Position numbers and translations under genes: made by a program. This document shows positions 35,354-42,668 of a stretch of 54,363 nucleotides of DNA, one piece after another (the first letter of the stretch is position 1; each line of letters begins with the position of its first letter). The notes under the pieces were generated by a model. The model saw only the letters and a list, made by a program, of their open reading frames with translations, was not told the DNA's origin and did no database searches. The stretch lies in the NCBI RefSeq assembly GCF_000472905.1, contig NZ_AXAR01000001.1:274476-328838 (forward strand), written 5' to 3'. The stretch is from Alicyclobacillus pomorum DSM 14955 (lineage in GTDB: Bacteria > Bacillota > Bacilli > Alicyclobacillales > Alicyclobacillaceae).

Positions 35354-36331
35354 ATGGCGAAAAACGTACTGATTCTCGCCGACATACGGCGGCAGAAGTT
35401 GCGCAATGTCACTTTCGAAATGCTGGCGGCGGCCAATACCGTTGCGGAAGGTGGGACCGTCTCCGTGGCCGTCCTCGGCAGTGGTGTTGAGTCTCTGGTT
35501 GGAGGCTTGGGCGACGCGGGCGCCGACACGGTGTATCTGGTGGATGCCCCAGAACTGGCAAACTACACGCCGAATGCGTACAAGAAGGCATTTATGGAAG
35601 CCGTGCGCGATGCGAATCCAGATATTATCTTCATGGCGCACTCCGCTGTAGGGAAAGACCTAGCTCCTGTGATTGCCACGCGGCTCGGTGCCGGGCAGGT
35701 CTCCGACATTGTGGCATTGGAAGGCAGCGGCGACAACCTGACGTTTACCCGTCCGATTTATGCGGGGAAAGCGTTCACCAAAGTCCAGGTCACGGAAGGT
35801 AAGGTCATCGCGACCGTTCGTCCGAACAACTTGCCCCCTGCCGAAGGTAGCTTCGGAAAAGCAGGAACTGTCAAGAATCTGGCAGTTTCCTTCGAAGCAC
35901 AGGACTTGTCCACGATGGTGAAGGAAATCATTCAAAAGGCGAGCACGGGCGTCGACCTGTCGGAAGCGAAGATTATCGTGTCCGGTGGTCGCGGTGTCAA
36001 GAGCGCCGACGGCTTCAAGCCGTTGCAGGAACTGGCAGACGTACTCGGTGCGGCGGTCGGGGCGTCGCGTGGCGCATGTGACGCGGGGTACTGCGACTAT
36101 GCGCTGCAAATCGGCCAGACTGGCAAGGTTGTCACGCCCGATTTGTACATCGCCTGCGGTATCTCTGGTGCCATTCAGCACTTGGCTGGGATGTCCAACT
36201 CGAAAGTCATCGTGGCCATCAACAAAGATCCAGAAGCGCCGATTTTCCAGATTGCAGATTACGGCATTGTTGGCGACTTGTTCGAAGTGGTACCGATGCT
36301 TACGGTGGAAGTGAAGAAGGCGCTAGCATAG
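35354..36331 (+). CDS. etfA: Electron transfer flavoprotein alpha subunit
   Basis: A 325-residue EtfA. The N-terminal adenine-nucleotide hydrolase-like part (1-190) is followed by the FAD-binding domain with IIVSGGRGVKSADGFKPLQE, GAAVGASRGACDAGYCDYALQIGQTGKVVTPDLYIACGISGAIQHL and VAINKDPEAPIFQIADYGIVGD. It binds FAD and completes the ETF heterodimer. ATG with GGAGGGG 7 nt upstream, 22 nt after etfB. Ends the fadR-etfB-etfA unit with a clear terminator. Confidence 0.95.
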   Translation: MAKNVLILADIRRQKLRNVTFEMLAAANTVAEGGTVSVAVLGSGVESLVGGLGDAGADTVYLVDAPELANYTPNAYKKAFMEAVRDANPDIIFMAHSAVGKDLAPVIATRLGAGQVSDIVALEGSGDNLTFTRPIYAGKAFTKVQVTEGKVIATVRPNNLPPAEGSFGKAGTVKNLAVSFEAQDLSTMVKEIIQKASTGVDLSEAKIIVSGGRGVKSADGFKPLQELADVLGAAVGASRGACDAGYCDYALQIGQTGKVVTPDLYIACGISGAIQHLAGMSNSKVIVAINKDPEAPIFQIADYGIVGDLFEVVPMLTVEVKKALA

Positions 36332-36371
36332 TCGCTGTCACACGAGGTCAGTCGGGAAGAGGAAAGAGCAG

Positions 36372-36408
36372 AACCGCCCCACCAGCAGTGCGTTGGTTGG
36401 GGCGGTTT
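36372..36408 (+). terminator. Terminator of the fadR-etfBA operon
   Basis: AACCGCCCCACCA / TGGTTGGGGCGGTT with one bulged base, then TTCATG. Confidence 0.75.
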
Positions 36409-36437
36409 CATGTGCTCATGTGAGCCACTTGTAAATT

Positions 36438-36468
36438 CCACGAATTCGTCGATATTTTGCAAATCGCT
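36438..36468 (+). repeat. Intergenic repeat, copy C
   Basis: CCACGAATTCG...TTTTGCAAATCGCT. The last 14 bases are identical to copy B. The left half is more diverged, and no inverted partner was found. It lies between the etfA terminator and the small membrane protein gene. Confidence 0.45.
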
Positions 36469-36475
36469 GATGGAA

Positions 36476-36616
36476 TTACTGACTGATACCGATGTTGAAC
36501 GTTTGAGAAGGTGCCAGTGCAACCGACGTCGGGCGTGCGTCCTTCGGTTGGATGTAGAAGGTCAAAAAGGCTACAACGACGGCGATAATGACGAAGACTA
36601 CCAGAGTCGCTCTCAT
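36476..36616 (-). CDS. Single-pass membrane miniprotein, unknown function
   Basis: A 46-residue protein: MRATLVVFVIIAVVVAFLTF forms one membrane helix, then a short polar tail (YIQPKDARPTSVAL and on). ATG 36616 has AAAGGAG 9 nt upstream, and a TGC-TACAAT extended -10 lies at 36669-36674 on this strand, so expression is likely. No family recognised. The helix starts at residue 4, so the tail should face outside (N-in) or act as a small membrane regulator. Too short for confident annotation from sequence alone. Confidence 0.6.
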   Translation of the reverse strand: MRATLVVFVIIAVVVAFLTFYIQPKDARPTSVALAPSQTFNIGISQ

Positions 36617-36803
36617 GTACGTAAACTCCTTTCCACGGGTTGGGACGTGTCGGCCAATCGCTCCATCTATTGTAGCAAAAAGCAACATCCATCGCACAAT
36701 CGCGGGTAGACTTGATGTCGTGGCGCGCCAACCAGTACACTGGGGGTACCTACGAAAGGTTGAGCAGACGCGATGAATCGGTCGCCAGAACGAGGGATGA
36801 AAA

Positions 36804-37118
36804 ATGCAAAAGTATGATCCGCTAGACTGGATTCACCAGTGGGACAATTACGAAATGATGCTGTATGCACGAGACGAGGCGGAGGGCGATCCCGGTATCT
36901 TCATGCAGGTGTCGCGCAAAACGAACGTCGGCGGTGCGGAAGAGTGGGAAATCGTCTACGACAGAAAGCTCGATGAGCTGTTTGCGGTGGACGCAGAGCC
37001 GGGCACGGATGAATGGCAGGAAAAGATCCTCCGAACGTACCTGAACGACCATCCGAGTCTCGTTGCGGACGAAAAGCGGTACCTGGAGCAGTTTGAAAAC
37101 GGGGCGTCTGACACGTAA
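36804..37118 (+). CDS. Conserved hypothetical protein, acidic
   Basis: A 104-residue acidic soluble protein starting MQKYDPLDWIHQWDNYEMML, with RDEAEGDPGIFMQVSRK in the first half and many Trp/Tyr/Asp residues; no Cys, no membrane helix. GAGGGATG lies upstream of the ATG, and a TTGATG-18-TACACT promoter at 36712-36741. Unknown function. It may be co-transcribed with the YqkK-like gene 40 bp on and the sigma-54 activator. Confidence 0.65.
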   Translation: MQKYDPLDWIHQWDNYEMMLYARDEAEGDPGIFMQVSRKTNVGGAEEWEIVYDRKLDELFAVDAEPGTDEWQEKILRTYLNDHPSLVADEKRYLEQFENGASDT

Positions 37119-37157
37119 GGAAATCCGAAGTTGCAACTTGTGGAGAGGGTGAGGAGA

Positions 37158-37547
37158 GTGGCCAAGAAACGAAAAACCACTCGCACGGCTGACGAGATCC
37201 AGGATAAACCGGACTACGCGGCAGACTGGTTCCGACCCAAACCAAAGCCAGAAAAGTCGAAGGTGGACGATGCGGCGAAACTCAGTGTGGAAGATCGGCT
37301 GTCTGGCGGGACCGTCGCCAAATTAGCGGAACTCAAAGCCAAAATGGAGTCGGATGCGCAAGCACATGAGGAAGGCCAGGCCGGGAAAAGGGCCGCACGG
37401 AAACATTCTTCGCCAGCGCGTCCAGCTGACCCGGACGATGAATCCAAATCGTTTGCAGAACTGTTTGATCCGCAAGAGGAAGAGACGGACAACTTCGAGG
37501 ACCTTTTGAATGAATCGAAGCTCGACTGGCGGTCGTTTAAGGAATGA
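37158..37547 (+). CDS. YqkK-like protein (DUF3886)
   Basis: A 129-residue highly charged, probably disordered/helical protein. It resembles B. subtilis YqkK at both ends: MAKKRKTTRT at the start, SVEDRLSGGTVAKLAELKAK in the middle, and NFEDLLNESKLDWRSFKE at the end. Function unknown in the family. Start GTG 37158, with GGAGAGGG 8 nt upstream. The stop overlaps the start of the next gene by 4 nt, so it is translated with the TyrR-like activator. Confidence 0.7.
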   Translation: MAKKRKTTRTADEIQDKPDYAADWFRPKPKPEKSKVDDAAKLSVEDRLSGGTVAKLAELKAKMESDAQAHEEGQAGKRAARKHSSPARPADPDDESKSFAELFDPQEEETDNFEDLLNESKLDWRSFKE

Positions 37548-38800
37548 GTGGACACACAGTGATCCGCTGGTGCGTCGTGACAGAGGACAGGATTGGCATG
37601 GTCCGCGACATCGTGGGTGCCATCGCTTGTCTAAACGGGGATGTGGAAGCGATGGAAGTGGTCGCGAAGGTGCTCTACATTCGCTTTCGCGTTCCGCACG
37701 AAGCCATCCACCCGGTCCGCGAGCGCGTACTGGGAGTGTCCGGTGTACAGAGCGTCATGGACGTGGAGAAGTTGCCTTTTGAGGCAGACGAGGCTCGGCT
37801 CGTGTTGCGCGTCATGAATCAGGAAGACGCGCAGTCGGACCTTTCATTTGCCAACCTCGTGTACCAAAGCAAGGGCATGGAGCAGGTGGTGCAGATGGCC
37901 AAAGCCGCCGCGCACAGCCCGCTGCCTGTGTTGATCTGCGGAGAGAGTGGTACAGGCAAGGAATTGATTGCACGAGCCGTGCACAACGCCTCGGGGCGGC
38001 GCGGACGCCGATTTGTGCCTGTCAACTGCGCTGCAATTCCTGACGCGCTCATGGAAAGTGAAATGTTCGGCTATGTCGACGGCGCGTTTTCAGGCGCGGC
38101 GAAGGGAGGCCGTCCTGGGCTGTTTGAAGTCGCTGACGGAGGCACGCTGTTCCTGGATGAGGTCGGGGAGCTAAATCCGACCGTGCAGGCGAAATTGTTG
38201 CGCGCCCTCAACGACGGTGAAATTCGCCGTGTGGGAGCCACCACAGCCGTGCACGTGGATGTCCGCATCATCGCTGCGACGAACCGCGACATTCACCAAT
38301 TGGTCAAGACCGGACAGTTTCGCGAGGACCTCTTTTATCGCTTGCACGTGATCCCCTTGTTCATCCCGCCGCTCCGTGAACGACGTGAAGATATCCTCCC
38401 ACTGGCCCGTCACTTCCTGGAGAAGATGTCGAGAAAATTGGATCGTACTCTTTCCCTCACAGCAGCTGCCGAACAGCGCCTCTTGACGTATGATTTTCCC
38501 GGCAACGTCCGAGAACTTCAAAACCTCATGGAACGGGCGAGTTACCTTGTGACGGACGAACCCATGGATGTTCCACACCTCTGGCTGCAGCCTCCATCTG
38601 AGACCAAACTCCAAGTCGTCAACCATACAGGAACCCTGAAGGAACAAGTTCGGCAGTTCGAACAGCGCGTGATTGAGCAAGCCGTGCGAGAGTGTGGCAG
38701 TCTGCGTGCTGCCGCCAAGCGGCTCGGCGTGACACATACGACGTTGTCCAACAAACAGAAGCGATTCAAGCCAGATGGAAACCGGCCTCGGAGTGGCTAA
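37544..38800 (+). CDS. TyrR-like sigma-54-dependent activator with N-terminal ACT domain
   Basis: A 418-residue regulator. An ACT-type domain (about 5-78) for small ligands, typically amino acids, is followed directly by an AAA+ domain without the PAS domain of E. coli TyrR. Walker A GESGTGKE (133-140), GAFSGA loop (180-185, Ser for Thr in GAFTGA), Walker B TLFLDE (201-206), and sensor/arginine-finger region LFYRLHVIPLFIPPLRERREDI. The C-terminal helix-turn-helix is TyrR-type (AAKRLGVTHTTLSNK). GAFTGA-like loops contact sigma-54, so it should activate -24/-12 promoters. A perfect one lies 106 bp after its stop, before methionine gamma-lyase. Confidence 0.88.
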   Translation: MSGHTVIRWCVVTEDRIGMVRDIVGAIACLNGDVEAMEVVAKVLYIRFRVPHEAIHPVRERVLGVSGVQSVMDVEKLPFEADEARLVLRVMNQEDAQSDLSFANLVYQSKGMEQVVQMAKAAAHSPLPVLICGESGTGKELIARAVHNASGRRGRRFVPVNCAAIPDALMESEMFGYVDGAFSGAAKGGRPGLFEVADGGTLFLDEVGELNPTVQAKLLRALNDGEIRRVGATTAVHVDVRIIAATNRDIHQLVKTGQFREDLFYRLHVIPLFIPPLRERREDILPLARHFLEKMSRKLDRTLSLTAAAEQRLLTYDFPGNVRELQNLMERASYLVTDEPMDVPHLWLQPPSETKLQVVNHTGTLKEQVRQFEQRVIEQAVRECGSLRAAAKRLGVTHTTLSNKQKRFKPDGNRPRSG

Positions 38801-38905
38801 AAAAGTTTCCACGCTGGTCAAATGATTCGCCAGTCTCCCTTTTGGAGTGCCGATGCCTACTCGTGTATATCCCGCCGAAAGCGCATTTCCACAACGATTT
38901 TTCGG

Positions 38906-38922
38906 TTGGCACGCCACTTGCA
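38906..38922 (+). promoter_or_regulatory. Sigma-54 (-24/-12) promoter of the methionine gamma-lyase gene
   Basis: TTGGCACG-CCAC-TTGCA: GG at 38908-38909 and GC at 38920-38921, exact TGGCAC-N5-TTGC spacing. Start expected near 38933, giving a leader of about 43 nt before the ATG at 38977. The activator is encoded immediately upstream. Confidence 0.88.
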
Positions 38923-38976
38923 TGTACCGTGGTGAAGAACGGCATACACCGAGTTGTGTACAAGGGGGATGTGGTC

Positions 38977-40191
38977 ATGCGCGAGAAGCTACTCACGAAG
39001 TTGGTGCATCTACCGGATTGCGACGGTCACGCGGAATTGCTCGGGAGCGTCACACCGCCGCTGTTCCAGACCTCCACGTTTGTCTTTGATTCTGCAGAAC
39101 AAGGCGGGCGTCGGTTCGCTGGGGGTGAAAGCGGATACATTTATACCCGTCTGCGAAATCCGACGGTGCGGTTGTGGGAAGAAGCGGTGGCAGAGTTGGA
39201 GGGCGCCGAGGAAGGACTTGCATTCGCCACGGGGATGGCGGCTATCTCCGCCGTGCTGATGGGGCTCGTCAGCAGTGGGGATCACGTGGTGGTTTCACGC
39301 GGGATCTACGGGTGTACGTACGGGCTGCTGACGATGCTGGAGCGGAAGTTTGGCGTCACACACACCCTGGCTGGGCTTGCGGACGAGGCAGCCGTCAAAT
39401 CCGCCGCCCAACCGAACACCAAGGTGATGTACGTGGAGACACCGGCCAATCCAACCATGGAACTGGTGGACATCGCTGCGTGCGCCCGGGTGGCGCACGA
39501 AATCGGAGCGATGCTCGTCGTGGATAACACGTTTGCTACACCGGTTTTACAGAGGCCGTTGGAGCTCGGCGCCGATATTGTTGTGCACAGCGCAACGAAG
39601 TACCTCGGCGGTCACGGAGACGTGGTATTGGGCATTGCGTGCGGACGAAAGGACGTACTCGACGAGATCCGGGTGACGACGCAGAAGGACATGGGTGGAA
39701 CGGCGGCACCTTTTGACGCCTGGTTGGTACTGCGCGGCATGAAGACGTTGGCGTTACGCATGCGGCAGCACGTGGAAAACGCGATGGTGATTGCAGACAA
39801 ACTATCGAAGCACGAAGCGGTCTCTGCCGTATACTTTCCTGGCTTGCTCAATTTTCCGCAGCGAGAACTGTACTTGCGGCAAATGTCCGGGCCCGGGGGT
39901 GTGATAGGCTTTATCGTCCGCGGTGGCGTGGAAGCGGGCGTCCGATTCATGAATGCGTTGCGACTGTGCAAACGCGCAGTATCGCTCGGAGAGGTCCACA
40001 CCCTGGTGCAACATCCGGCCAGTATGACGCATTCGCCCGTTCCCGCCGAGCTTCGGTACCAGATGGGCATTGACGACGGCCTGATACGCCTTGCTGTCGG
40101 AATCGAAGATGGAGAAGACATCTGGTCAGACTTGAACCAGGCACTCGTGTGCTCGCAGCAGCCGGTTCGCGCTTCATCGACGATGGCATGA
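38977..40191 (+). CDS. megL: Methionine gamma-lyase
   Basis: A 404-residue PLP enzyme of the Cys/Met metabolism family. PLP Lys208 in VVHSATKYLGGHGD; YIYTRLRNPT; Cys113 in YGCTYG, the cysteine that marks methionine gamma-lyases; and RFMNALRLCKRAVSLGEVHT with HPASMTHSPV, nearly identical in pattern to the Pseudomonas enzyme. It splits methionine to methanethiol, ammonia and 2-oxobutyrate. ATG 38977, with AAGGGGGAT 6 nt upstream; the frame is open upstream into the activator gene but unconserved. Driven by the sigma-54 promoter at 38906. Cystathionine gamma-lyase activity cannot be excluded. Confidence 0.88.
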   Translation: MREKLLTKLVHLPDCDGHAELLGSVTPPLFQTSTFVFDSAEQGGRRFAGGESGYIYTRLRNPTVRLWEEAVAELEGAEEGLAFATGMAAISAVLMGLVSSGDHVVVSRGIYGCTYGLLTMLERKFGVTHTLAGLADEAAVKSAAQPNTKVMYVETPANPTMELVDIAACARVAHEIGAMLVVDNTFATPVLQRPLELGADIVVHSATKYLGGHGDVVLGIACGRKDVLDEIRVTTQKDMGGTAAPFDAWLVLRGMKTLALRMRQHVENAMVIADKLSKHEAVSAVYFPGLLNFPQRELYLRQMSGPGGVIGFIVRGGVEAGVRFMNALRLCKRAVSLGEVHTLVQHPASMTHSPVPAELRYQMGIDDGLIRLAVGIEDGEDIWSDLNQALVCSQQPVRASSTMA

Positions 40192-40335
40192 GGTGACACC
40201 TGCGCGCATATCGTAAAGATGCGGTTGGCGGAATTGTTTGCATTCTGCTGAATCTAAACGCTGGAGAACTCATCCAAGAAAAGAAATCTTCTCCGGAGTT
40301 CTCACATTGCAAGAAAGTGGGAAGGAGGAACGACC

Positions 40336-40473
40336 ATGCACAAGAACGTGTGGCTCACTGTCCCCACGCAGGGGCGGATTCGCTCTGTCTTTGGGACTGT
40401 CGGCGTGCGTCCGCGCGCAACAACTGCATGGCGTGTCCCGCGGCGGCGTGTTGGGCAGGAAGCTCGACCGTAA
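40336..40473 (+). pseudogene. Possible frameshifted small lipoprotein gene
   Basis: ATG 40336 has GGAGG exactly 7 nt upstream. Its frame gives a 45-residue Arg-rich peptide (MHKNVWLTVPTQ...). Removing one G from the GGGG run at about 40372 joins it to a frame reading GGFALSLGLSACVRAQQ, which completes a lipoprotein signal peptide with lipobox LSAC and runs to 40516. A third frame then reads GSSTVTENPAAGNGPVARN, also protein-like. This suggests a small lipoprotein gene broken by one or two indels, either real or sequencing errors. Confidence 0.4.
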
Positions 40474-40525
40474 CCGAAAACCCTGCCGCGGGCAATGGGC
40501 CCGTGGCGAGAAATAGACTCATTTC

Positions 40526-40552
40526 AGCCATGGCGAGCCCATGGCTTTTATG
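40526..40552 (+). terminator. Rho-independent terminator upstream of the ABC transporter
   Basis: AGCCATGG-CGAGC-CCATGGCT followed by TTTATGTTT. It ends the megL/mini-ORF transcript or acts as an attenuator for the ABC genes. Confidence 0.75.
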
Positions 40553-40663
40553 TTTGACGGCATGCCCTGCAGCCGACAGACAGAAAGTTCGCCAGTCTCT
40601 CAACCATTGAATTTCAATGACGTAACGCGTCTGTCCTACCAGGGCAGGGTTGGAGGGAGATCT

Positions 40664-41578
40664 TTGGATACACAAACCGATGTACAGTCACAGGTTGCGG
40701 AGGTAGGGCAGGTTCACGCTGCTCAACCGGCCTGGATCCCAACGGGCCCGCCGGTCATCCACTGCAAGCACGTGTACAAACGATTCTACGAAAACGCGGA
40801 GCCGGGTGATGACGTCGTTCGGCGCGGCTGGTTGAAGCAGCGCAAGCGCGAGGTCACGGCGGTCCATGACGTGACGTTTGACGTCTCCAAAGGCGAAGTG
40901 CTCGGGATTTTGGGTGCGAACGGATCCGGCAAATCCACCTTGATTCGACTCATTTCCACCCTGTTGTTTCCAGATGAAGGCGTGGTGGAAGTATTTGGTC
41001 TGGACGTCGTCAAACACCCACACGAGATTCGCCGCCGAATTAACCGAGTGTCCGTGGAAGCGTCCTTTTTCAAGAAGCTGTCGGCGATGGAAAACTTGAT
41101 GTTTGCCGGGCGTTTGTACGGATTGCAGCCCGCTGAAATCAGAAAACGGGCTGGCGCGATTTTGGAGCGGCTCGGCTTCACACAGAGCAAGATGACGGCG
41201 TCTCTAGAAAATATGTCGCGTGGGCAACAACAGAAGGTCTCCATTGCGAGGGCGTTCATGACCAGTCCTGAACTGCTGTTGCTTGACGAACCGACAACCG
41301 GCCTCGATCCGAAATCTCGACGCGACGTCCAGGACTTCGTGGAAGAGATCATTGTTGAGCGACAGACCACCATCATCCTGACCACGCACGACATGCCGGA
41401 AGCAGAGCGGTTGTGCGACAGGGTGGCGATTTTGGACGGTGGGCGATTGGTGGCGTTGGATACACCGGAGGCTTTGAAGCGGCTCGCTGGACCGAACGTA
41501 AAGACGTTTGAAGACGTGTTCTTCGCCTTTGTGGGGAAGGACTGGAAGGAAGTGATGGCAGATGAGGACCCTGCCTAA
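40664..41578 (+). CDS. ABC-2 type exporter, ATP-binding protein
   Basis: A 304-residue DrrA/CcmA-like ATPase. Walker A GILGANGSGKST, Q-loop NRVSVEASFFKKLSA, signature NMSRGQQQKVSIARAF (Arg for the second Gly), Walker B LLLLDEPTTGLD, switch His in LTTHDMPEAE. The ~30 residues before the domain (MDTQTDVQSQVAEVGQVHAA) are an unconserved leader. TTG start at 40664 with GGAGGGAG 5 nt upstream. The end overlaps the permease gene by 17 nt. Substrate unknown; family members export drugs, lipids or polysaccharides. Confidence 0.88.
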   Translation: MDTQTDVQSQVAEVGQVHAAQPAWIPTGPPVIHCKHVYKRFYENAEPGDDVVRRGWLKQRKREVTAVHDVTFDVSKGEVLGILGANGSGKSTLIRLISTLLFPDEGVVEVFGLDVVKHPHEIRRRINRVSVEASFFKKLSAMENLMFAGRLYGLQPAEIRKRAGAILERLGFTQSKMTASLENMSRGQQQKVSIARAFMTSPELLLLDEPTTGLDPKSRRDVQDFVEEIIVERQTTIILTTHDMPEAERLCDRVAILDGGRLVALDTPEALKRLAGPNVKTFEDVFFAFVGKDWKEVMADEDPA

Positions 41579-42386
41579 TCCGAGTCCGGTTGCGGAAGTT
41601 CGAACCATGTACGCATTTGTCGAGCGCAATTTTCGCCTGGCGAAGAGGTACCTGTCGTGGGAAGTTGTACACATTTTCTATAGCATTATCAACGCGATGA
41701 CCATCGGTCTGATTGGATTTACATCGCCGGCCAAAGATAGAGCGGAGACCACCTTGTACCTGGTCATCGGTGCACTGTTGTGGGGATATCTGTCGATTCT
41801 CTTCGACGAAGTCGCCAATTCCATCAGCTACGAGCGGTGGGAGGGCACCATCGAATACACGTTTATGGCCCCCATCCGGCGACTGACACACTTGCTGGGA
41901 ACGTGTTTATACGGTGTGGCGTACGGCATGGTTCGGACACTGATTGTCCTCGCGGCCATTGCCTGGTTTTTTCACTTGCCACTCTCGCACGCCAATGTTC
42001 TCGGTGCGATTCTGGTGCTGGTTGTCTCCAGTTTGAGTTTCATGGGACTCGGGCTCATTGCGGCAGTTTTGCCGCTGCTGTCGACGGAACGCGGCGCTCA
42101 GGCCACCCACATCATCCAGGGTGTCATTCTGCTCATCTCCGGCATTTACTACCCGGTGAGCGTGTTGCCGCACTGGGTACAGTGGCTGTCGTGGTTGTCA
42201 CCGGCGACGTATGCCTTGAGCATGTCGCGTGCGGCGCTTCTAAACAACGCGGGACTATCCACGTTGTGGCTTTCCTTGCTGGAACTTACGGCCATCGGCG
42301 TGATTCTGGTGCCGATTGGACTCGGCATTTTCGTCGCAGCGGAGCGATTCGCGATGAGAACGGGACGTCTGAAGCGCAACGGTTGA
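41562..42386 (+). CDS. ABC-2 type exporter, permease
   Basis: A 274-residue membrane protein with six predicted helices: about 36-55, 65-83, 115-138, 147-172, 184-200 and 235-260. It carries the ABC-2 pattern YERWEGTIEYTFMAPIRRLTHLLG, then QGVILLISGIYYPVSVLPHWVQWLSWLSPATYALS. It forms the channel for the upstream ATPase, with which it is translationally coupled. No substrate clue in the neighbours. Confidence 0.88.
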   Translation: MRTLPNPSPVAEVRTMYAFVERNFRLAKRYLSWEVVHIFYSIINAMTIGLIGFTSPAKDRAETTLYLVIGALLWGYLSILFDEVANSISYERWEGTIEYTFMAPIRRLTHLLGTCLYGVAYGMVRTLIVLAAIAWFFHLPLSHANVLGAILVLVVSSLSFMGLGLIAAVLPLLSTERGAQATHIIQGVILLISGIYYPVSVLPHWVQWLSWLSPATYALSMSRAALLNNAGLSTLWLSLLELTAIGVILVPIGLGIFVAAERFAMRTGRLKRNG

Positions 42387-42417
42387 TGACGCTCCCGCGG
42401 TTGTGGGCCATTACCCA

Positions 42418-42447
42418 TTGACCTTGATGTCGACGCACAGGTACAAT
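42418..42447 (+). promoter_or_regulatory. Promoter of a short transcript before hutH
   Basis: TTGACC, 18-bp spacer, TACAAT. One arm of a perfect 10-bp inverted repeat (TGTCGACGCA, 42428-42437) fills the spacer; the other (TGCGTCGACA) is at 42494-42503. Confidence 0.65.
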
Positions 42448-42453
42448 GGTCGC

Positions 42454-42586
42454 ACACACAAGTGTGACTGTTCTGTCAGGGAGTAGATGACCTTGCGTCG
42501 ACAATCGTACCGACAAAGGTATGGCATCCATATTCATACACGCATGCTACGAGGGTGACCGGAGTATCCGGTCACCCTTTCTTATG
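42454..42586 (+). ncRNA. Candidate small RNA or mini-peptide transcript
   Basis: Between a good promoter and a strong terminator (below) about 130 nt are transcribed. They begin with a CACAC-ACAA-GTGTG hairpin and include a 22-codon ORF (ATG 42487, GGGAG upstream) ending inside the terminator. This could be a small RNA, a leader peptide attenuating hutH, or both. No known family matched. Confidence 0.45.
42553..42583 (+). terminator. Rho-independent terminator upstream of hutH
   Basis: GGGTGACCGGA-GTA-TCCGGTCACCC, perfect 11-bp stem, then TTTCTT. Confidence 0.88.
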
Positions 42587-42668
42587 CTAAAGCACTAGCA
42601 CGATGTGGTGATATGCAATGTACCAACGAGCGATAGAAGAGCGATACACAGATGGGGGATGGAATGGA

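Larger units (their letters stand above)
40192..40663 (+). other. 472-bp stretch: hairpin leader, mini-ORF and terminator
   Basis: Contains GAGAACTC/GAGTTCTC (about 40264-40302) as a possible leader hairpin, then a perfect ribosome site with a short ORF (listed separately), a GC-rich middle with several possible stems, and a terminator at 40526-40552. The reading frames look like a decayed or frameshifted lipoprotein gene. I recognise no riboswitch class. Confidence 0.45.
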
